Source: Phytoseiulus persimilis
Lineage: Eukaryota > Arthropoda > Arachnida > Mesostigmata > Phytoseiidae
Direction: 5' to 3'
DNA length: 64,000 nucleotides
NCBI GenBank assembly: GCA_037576195.1
Contig: CM075102.1
Location: 40,792,745-40,856,744 of the forward strand
The notes beneath the pieces are model-generated. The model saw nothing but the letters and a program-made list of their open reading frames with translations. It had not been told where the DNA came from and searched no databases. This document shows positions 57,570 to 64,000 of the stretch, in pieces; the first letter of the stretch is position 1, and the number at the start of each line of letters is the position of its first letter. The position numbers and the translations under genes were made by a program.

Positions 57570-59232
57570 TATGATTTTTCAAATCTCTTTGTTCAGGGAA
57601 GAATTCCTAGAAGCCGATGACGTCTTCCCGTCACGAATCCAATCGCCCTCATCGACAGAAGTGTGATTTTCGATGAAAGTCACAAATCAATTTGAGAGTG
57701 AGCTTTTCCCAATTCTCTCCGCCCCGCGCTATTCCGAGCGGGAAGAATAATTCTCACCAGATAATACGTCATTGGGAACTGTAGACCACATTCGAAATGA
57801 CGCAGTGCACCCCCGATGCGAACTCGAAGGATCTAAGGTAGACGAAGGGTGTCCTGAGGCTATGCGAGAACGAAAATGTTCTGTGGATATAAAGCAATCC
57901 ACTCTGGGATTGAAATCTACACATGTTCATATGTAATGCTGGAGCCACTCCGCTGATGTCAAAGGGGACATTTCGAGCTGATCTGGAGCTATTTCCGGAG
58001 ATTCTGGGAGATCGGACCAGTCTCTTCTGAATGAGGGCTTTCTTTCTTCGATCGATCAATGGATGCTCGGGAAACATCCCGAGAATGATTTCGGAGTCGG
58101 TTCCCGCGATACCTCGAAATTCTGGCAACTTCCCCGAGTCATAAAAACTTATTCAGTGAGTGACACAATATAACGCGGCTGCGTTTGATGATGCTTCTGG
58201 GAACATCGTCCCTCTGGAATGATTCCGGCACGATCAGAGATACCTCTCGACCCGGCACCTCGGGTGCGGACTCGGCAAACTGTTCTCGACGAAATAGCCT
58301 AGAACGCCTTCGTCGTTTTTTCAGACGTCAGAATTTTTAGAGATATTCCAATCCCTTCGCTGGAGTTCGTGGGCTGCTCGTAGGGCGAATGTTGGCTAGG
58401 GTTGTCTTGCCGCGCGCGATGCTCAGTTTGCTCGTGGGACGGGAGGTTTCAAATCCAATTGCTGACAATCTTGTTGGCATGCTGCGCTCACACCACGCAC
58501 TCGTCGTTGGTCGCAGAATGGGGACCCAATCCTCATTTCTCGAAGCTCGGTTGGAAAGGGCCGACCCCTGTCCCAACTCACTGGCTCGCTTCCGACCCGC
58601 CCTCATCGCCGATTTTCCCGCAGGATTCCCGTCCGAAGCTTCTGCTTTGAACGCGGTGTTCTCCTCGAGAAGACAAGATGGGAGCTATCATTATGTTCAC
58701 ATCGGTTCAATCGACGGCCCCGCAGGAAAGCGCGGAGTTCTCGTCGTTATTGACGGCTGGTCTCCGATCCGGTGTGAAGAACTCACTGAAGCCCGCCCGC
58801 GAACCTCCGACAAAAATGTCGAGTGATAAAAGACTTGTCGTTGTGTGCGGGCGCGTAGCGAGTCACGAGATAGATGACCGCAGGACGACCTGGTTCGCTC
58901 ATCAGCGTGTAAACAATACCAGGCTCTATGTATGAGAAAGCGTGGCGCATTCGCAGCGCTCGAGCATGCGACACCCTCTGCTTTCAGCAGCTCCGGAACC
59001 TTGTCACACGCAGCTAATTTTGAATTTCACCTACTTTACACTGGCTGTTTGGGCGCTAGCTCGACTTTCGACTCGCGCTCGAGAATATGCTTCGTGCCGG
59101 AGTATCCGACAGCAGGATCGGCGGGTTCGAAAACTTTCACACGAGTAGGATACAAGCCTCCTCGGCTCGCTGCTCGGCAGGTTACAGTCGCGCGATGGAC
59201 GATAACTCGATCATATGTGACCTCTGCGGGAA
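57570..59232. other. no gene seen
   Basis: Plus frame 58389-58826 (145 codons) begins protein-like (MLARVVLPRAMLSLLVGREV) but becomes erratic, and conflicts with 58337-58606 on the minus strand. Nothing recognised. Confidence 0.35.
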
Positions 59233-59255
59233 GGGGGGGGGGGGGGGGGGGGGGG
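59233..59255 (+). repeat. G23 homopolymer
   Basis: Twenty-three consecutive G after GCGGGAA, followed by AAGGTGATGAGGG. Confidence 0.95.
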
Positions 59256-61464
59256 AAGGTGATGAGGGTTCGGGGGATGGTCAAGGCCATTCTCTCGGGC
59301 GTTGCGGGGTACGAGCATCGAGCGGGCGGCTCAATCCGATGCAACTCGTTAGGTCGGAAAGCGTTCCTAGCGTTAATGATAACAGTAATCGTTAAACTTA
59401 GAACCCTCCGATAGTAATGGTGGTCGGTATCTACGGCTGTGTAGTCGCGGTCGTAGTAGTAGAGCGAGTCTAGTGCAAATACCACGGTCGGCACACGTAA
59501 TATTTGCAAGGGTACCTGTAGAGACGCAATCCGAAACTGCCGGCATGCCCTCAATAAGAGCGAAGTAACTGTCCACGGTTCCGGTGACGGAGTTCGGGAA
59601 AAGCGCTAGTTCCAGCGGCAAGAATAGCGGCGGTAGACGTGGAGTTAACGACTTGGATATTTGCTCACGTTTTGTTGTTTCATTGCAGACATCGGTGATC
59701 GAGCGATGATACAAAAGGACGCCCCGTGGCGGTCCGGGCTGGCCGAGACATGAAGACCCCTTGGCCTCCGTTCGTTCTGGTGAGTGAGATTTTCAATGAG
59801 TTTGATGGCCCTAATTAAGTGTCGACCAGCTGATATCGGAGAGCGCGAGCCCGGTTCTTGACGTTCAAGTGAGCCCCGCTTCTCACCTAGCATCCGACCG
59901 ACAGCCGTCGAAACGTCTCGCGGAGGCTGAACGTGTCCCGAAGCATCGACAGATCTCTTCCCAGGAGTCGAGCTCAGGGTTGTCAAGTCTTGGAAGCGGC
60001 TTAGTTCGGTGCACGGGAGATGCCCGAGGGAAGAGTGCCAACGAAGAACGTGGGAAGGAGCTCGAATGCTCTAATGTACATCAATATCCACCCGTGGCAA
60101 ATGTACTGCGATCGATTAGGCCTGTTCCGGGTTGTTTGGGCCTGCGGGAGTCAGCGCCAGCGAGCGTGGTCGGCTGTTCGTGTTTTGAGGGTGGCACTTG
60201 TGTGAGGTCCGATTTTGACAAATAAAGATTGATGATCGCAAACGCAGGTAGCCGTTTGCCTGCTCGCCAGACGGCATACCGGTTTGCTCGCTGCTCGGCT
60301 AGCTGGTTTTCCAGGAGTCGATCCGACCCGTTGGAAGCCTAGTTCTCAAACTGGCCTTCAGCGCACCGTACGTGGCTCTCGAGCGGGTTCCCGTGGGGAC
60401 GCAAGCCCGGACGAGTGATGTGTCGTTCACCTGGCTCTGAGCAGCTCGTTTGAACCGCATTCCTGACTCGAACTCCGTCAGGCCCGAGAGAACCCGGATT
60501 CACTCCGGGTCGAGTCGGTGTCGGATCGCGAGGGCCGTTGCCCGCGTTCGAAGTTTCGAGTTCCGTCCTCGGACGACCGTTACTCCGGAATATTTTCGGG
60601 TTTCGGTGGTGACGAAAGATCGCTCGGAAACTTCGCTGCCCACCGAGCTTCACCTCGATCCGAGCGCTCTCGTTGTTCTGCTCGATGAGGGCCAGAAGCA
60701 ACCGAAGTGTTTGGGAGTGTTCCCTTCCATTTGCTGCCGGCCGTTGGCCATTCCAATTAGACAGTCAGTGCGCACTCAGCGCTGACCCCACTGGTCAAAG
60801 GTCTGCCAGTCAGTCAGACTGTCACTTGCGGCCCTGGACGCGGACAAAGTCAAGTTCGGTGTATGCACAAAGTCCTCCGGGAGAAAGAGGTTCCACTCGT
60901 CTGGCTTGTGTCGGTGGCTTCTCCGATGCCGTCTTGTGAGGCAGCCAGAGCTCGGGAACTCGCTGAGAACTCGTTGCCGCTTGCCGTCATGGTAATGAGT
61001 CGTCAGTGTCGTAGGCCTCGCTGGAGCGAGCTCGGCAGGCTCAGGCAGGCCGACAGTCAGCCAGCTGAGCAAACAAGCCGGAAAAGCTGTCGCTTGCCTA
61101 GGGCGTTTCAAACGACCGCAAGCATCCGTGACATCGTCGACTTCAGAGCTGGGCGCGGCGGCAGCGCGGGCGGTCGGTCGGCGACCGTCGCTCCCAGGAC
61201 TCTTTCTTATACTTGCAAAAGAGAGAGGGAGGCCTTTGAAAGGAATCTTCCATTTTAGCTCTCTATTCTCTTTGCTTCGCCGCCATGAATCGCTCTGTAG
61301 CGGACTTCCGTAATGGTGACGTCGCCGCACTCCTAAAAAAGCTGAAGCGCCGTCTCGGACAAAAACTGGTTGGTTCGAGTAGGGTGAGAACATTATTCCT
61401 GAACGAGCTGAACTCATTGCCCAACGTTTTCCGGAGTGGTTTTTGGATAATGGCGAGCTTCCTC
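59256..61464. other. no gene seen
   Basis: AATAAA at 60222-60227 follows a short plus frame, but no convincing gene supports it as a poly(A) signal. The stretch 60775-61050 has CAGTCAGTCAG-like and CGGCAGGCTCAGGCAGGC-like short repeats. The minus frame 60776-61837 is discussed under the rejected items. Confidence 0.35.
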
Positions 61465-61740
61465 TCAAAATGCGACCAGGCCCAGTTTGTGCCTTGGGAT
61501 GCCCGCCGGAAACGTGGGTTTGTTCGTGACGAGGTAATCGAGGAACGGCGTGGGGTTGTCCAGAAGCACGAGTTCTCCAAACTGGGGGCGTCTGAGAGCA
61601 GCTCCCACGACGATGCCGAGGCTGCTCTGCAGCTTCCTCTGACCATAAAAGTATGCTCCTCAAAGTGCGTCTGGAATGGAGGAAGCGATCCGAGCATGAG
61701 AAGATGCCCTCTCCTGTCCCCCGATTCATCTCACGATCCG
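61465..61740 (-). pseudogene. piggyBac transposase fragment, probable
   Basis: Minus-strand translation from about 61659 to a stop at 61465-61467 gives SSLGIVVGAALRRPQFGELV, then LLDNPTPFLDYLVTNKPTFP and AGIPRHKLGLVAF. This follows the piggyBac catalytic-domain pattern: a hydrophobic VV-x2-L helix, the D-N pair of the DN(F/W)FTS motif carrying the second catalytic Asp, then a L-x2-L helix and a G-(T)-x-R-x-(N)-K-x-G segment. Just upstream, in another frame (61660-61735), GEGIFSCSDRFLHSRRT resembles the preceding WG-x-K-(I/L)-F segment. A frame change near 61660 and the lack of the remaining domains show that it is a dead fragment. Terminal repeats and TTAA flanks were not found. Confidence 0.5.
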
Positions 61741-64000
61741 GCGGATAGCGCACCGCAACACCACAATGGATCTGGTCACGCGGCGCGTCTGCTCTCGGTG
61801 GGTTCGGTTGTTCGCCCAACGGAGACTCCGTTCGCAAATCCCCGAAACCGCAGCGCTGGCGTCATCATTACGTTGCTTCTCTAACAGCCAATCCATCTGC
61901 GATCGAATCGGACGAACGGCTACGGCGGACAGGAGTTTCGGATCGAAGCGGGCAAGCCCCGAAAACACCCGACATCACTTGGTGCTTATTTTTAGCCCAA
62001 ATCTGTCGCGCTCAGGACTTTTCTCGGCCTGTTTCTCCAGGATCGGAGGAGCCTGTGGTTGAAGCTCCCGCGGACTCTACATTCCTCAGCCGGCGTTACT
62101 CGTCACTAGATTCACCTTCATGAGTTCTGTGGAGGGGACCAGTGGCGTTGGAGGCGCGATGTGAGGCAGCGCGGGCCGAATCTCTCCGCTCCGCGATGAC
62201 AGCGTCAACGGCTGCCGAAGAACTTGTGACGTAGTTCAAATATTCATCGTGGCTCACCGCGGTGCGTTCCAACGCGAGAACGCACTTTCGTGCCGGACTT
62301 GTATCGAAGTTCCGCGTTCGGAACTTCCTCAAAGCTCAACGGAGCACAGGCGCGATAGCAGCAGATGAAGGGATCAACTTGTATGGGCAAAGCGATTGGC
62401 CATTGATCTTGAGCGTAGCGGTACGAGGGCTCATCTTGGAGGAGCTCTATGAGCTGCGATAGTTCGACGCCTAGCTAGGCCTCCACGGTCTGTGATGTAG
62501 GTCACTGCGGAAGTGGTCGCGAAATGATCCGCTTTGTTGGCTGACAGCTGGTTTCGTCGATTCGGCGCAGGTGACAGCATCGAATGTCCTCCATTGTTGT
62601 CGACCAGGCTCACATGGTTCCGGCTCTGTCGTAGAACTCTGGACTTTCCTCCCGACGGAAGATCGGTTGACGCACGGATCGAGCAACCTGAAGGCCGCCG
62701 ATGCAGAGCCGCTCCACCTTTCGGAGGCGGTCGAAGCTCGGGCGTTGCATGCGACGACCGTGGCCGACAGTCTGTTCGAACGAGTACACATAGGAGCTCG
62801 ACAATCTCCTGGAGGCTCCTGCAGGAGCTTTCGTAGGACCGCCTAATCCCCGCGAGATTCTCAGTCCTACGTGAGAATCTTGCCAAGATGCATCAAGCGC
62901 AGAACTTTTTGCAGCGCTGTGCTCCTGGAAAGTTGCTAAACCTATTTTCTCCGTTATAATGAGGTCAAAGGGAAGGAATTCCTTGATGTCACGGGAGATG
63001 AGAGAATGGGGTGAACGACGGCGCACGCCCGAGGAATGCCACACAGGAGCTCACCGGAACAGAAAACCCACCGTAGGTGAAAGAGGACTGGGAGGAAAAA
63101 GCGAGAAAGAGGTCTGGGGGAAACCGTATCGGCGTCAAGGGAACGACCTCGGCTCCTACGCGAGGCTGGAGCAAAAGCACATGACTCGTGACCGGGGCCG
63201 CAACTGAACATCGAGGAGAAGAGAAATTGTCGATCATGACATCGTCTGCCTCAAACTTTCTGATCATCGGGCTCCCCCGTCGTTATTACCGGCATCTGTC
63301 TTCCGAAAAACTCCGCTCAAGCGCGTCCCCAGCCACGTGTCCGAGGATCTCGTTTACGTTTGGGCTCTCGCTCGTAGGAACGAGTGAGCAACGGATTCCT
63401 GACTCTTTTCCTTCTCTTGCCTCTTGCCGTCGACGGCGGCGCCGAGATCCCTCATGAGAGGCGGTTCTGTTTATGCCTCAGCGAACTTTTTTCAGTTCGC
63501 TTTCTGGAGGATAATGCGCACTCGCCCGCCCTGCATGGCATGCAACTAAATAAATTGCCGTCATTTTCAGGAAGTCGGCCTCAATTATTCTCCTCCGCGG
63601 CATTCCCTGTACTGCGCTACAGCAGCAGCAACGTTCTCGTATAGCGAAGGCGGTCGCCGCCGGATGCGGCCGTTTTCGAAGACAGGGGAACCTTTTTTTG
63701 ACTCTCTCCCGCTCGGAAAGCTACAATCAGAATGGAGGGAGGAAATATTCGAGAACTTTACCACTTCGTTGGCCATGGTTTGATCCGGCGCCGAAACGTC
63801 CGCGCTCTATGAGTTAATCAACTGATTCCGGACGCGTCAAGGTCGGACAACCCGACTGTTGTCGTCGTCGTGACGGAAAAAAAACGGAGGGGTCCAGCTT
63901 TGTGGAACCCGTGAGACAGCAAAGTGAGCAGTTCTTAACAACTATTTGTGTTGACTCGCCCCGAGGGAAGAGATTTCTTATTGCTGTGTCTCACTCGCTG
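61741..64000. other. no gene seen
   Basis: Minus frames 62431-62886 and 62610-63044 and several plus frames overlap without motif. The stretch 62534-62846 is open in three or more frames, as expected from GC-rich sequence. A CAGCAGCAG run lies at 63621-63629. Confidence 0.4.

Noticed and set aside
60222-60227. AATAAA as a poly(A) signal
   Set aside because: No supported coding region precedes it. The hexamer is expected by chance several times in a window this size, and others occur near 937, 11565, 38337, 42527 and 63548.
60776-61837. 353-codon minus-strand frame, the longest in the window
   Set aside because: Its first part runs through the piggyBac fragment mostly in the wrong frame for the recognisable motif, and its composition is R/S/P-heavy. 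It is best explained as a chance frame in GC-rich DNA overlying transposon debris.

Overview
The window reads as nuclear DNA of an animal, and I cannot name the species. Base composition looks roughly balanced by eye. No frame is long, continuous and protein-like in the way a bacterial or viral gene would be. Instead there are short, interrupted, protein-like frames, microsatellites, long G runs and decayed DNA transposons. An arthropod with a compact-to-medium genome would fit, but that is an impression and not a proof. I see no rRNA, convincing tRNA, CRISPR array, origin or prokaryotic operon.

Left third (1-20 kb): a transposon graveyard. It holds a strong fold-back element (1442-2380, arms of about 340 bp), a second fold-back element (4417-4941), a diverged relative of its right half (9478-10122) and a possible fourth member (13499-14318). 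Their ends share a CAGGGTGG-type terminus, so they look like one superfamily of long-inverted-repeat elements. Between them lie several 110-160-codon frames that look once-coding but that I cannot identify. One of them (18937-19311) carries a P-loop-like string.

Middle (20-40 kb): the most host-like sequence. An acidic, aromatic-containing frame with a good start context sits at 25299-25604. It has a splice acceptor just before it and two possible donors, and is my best candidate for a host coding exon. A weaker candidate lies at 20276-20425. The following 15 kb is non-coding as far as I can see and is rich in degenerate four-base repeats, which is compatible with a long intron or regulatory domain.

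Right part (40-64 kb): a third fold-back element (40912-41512, arms of about 215-240 bp, with an internal unit of about 17 bp), a Mutator-like transposase fragment (48540-49024), a short hAT element whose ends, eight-base target duplication and transposase C-terminus can all be seen (50143-50929), and a piggyBac transposase fragment on the minus strand (61465-61740). Long G runs (18-23 bases) recur at 29.4, 42.7, 57.5 and 59.2 kb, all on the same strand.

No pathway or operon is present. The coherent story is repeated invasion by DNA transposons, several of them now short non-autonomous or fold-back forms, beside one possible exon of a gene that extends beyond what I can follow.
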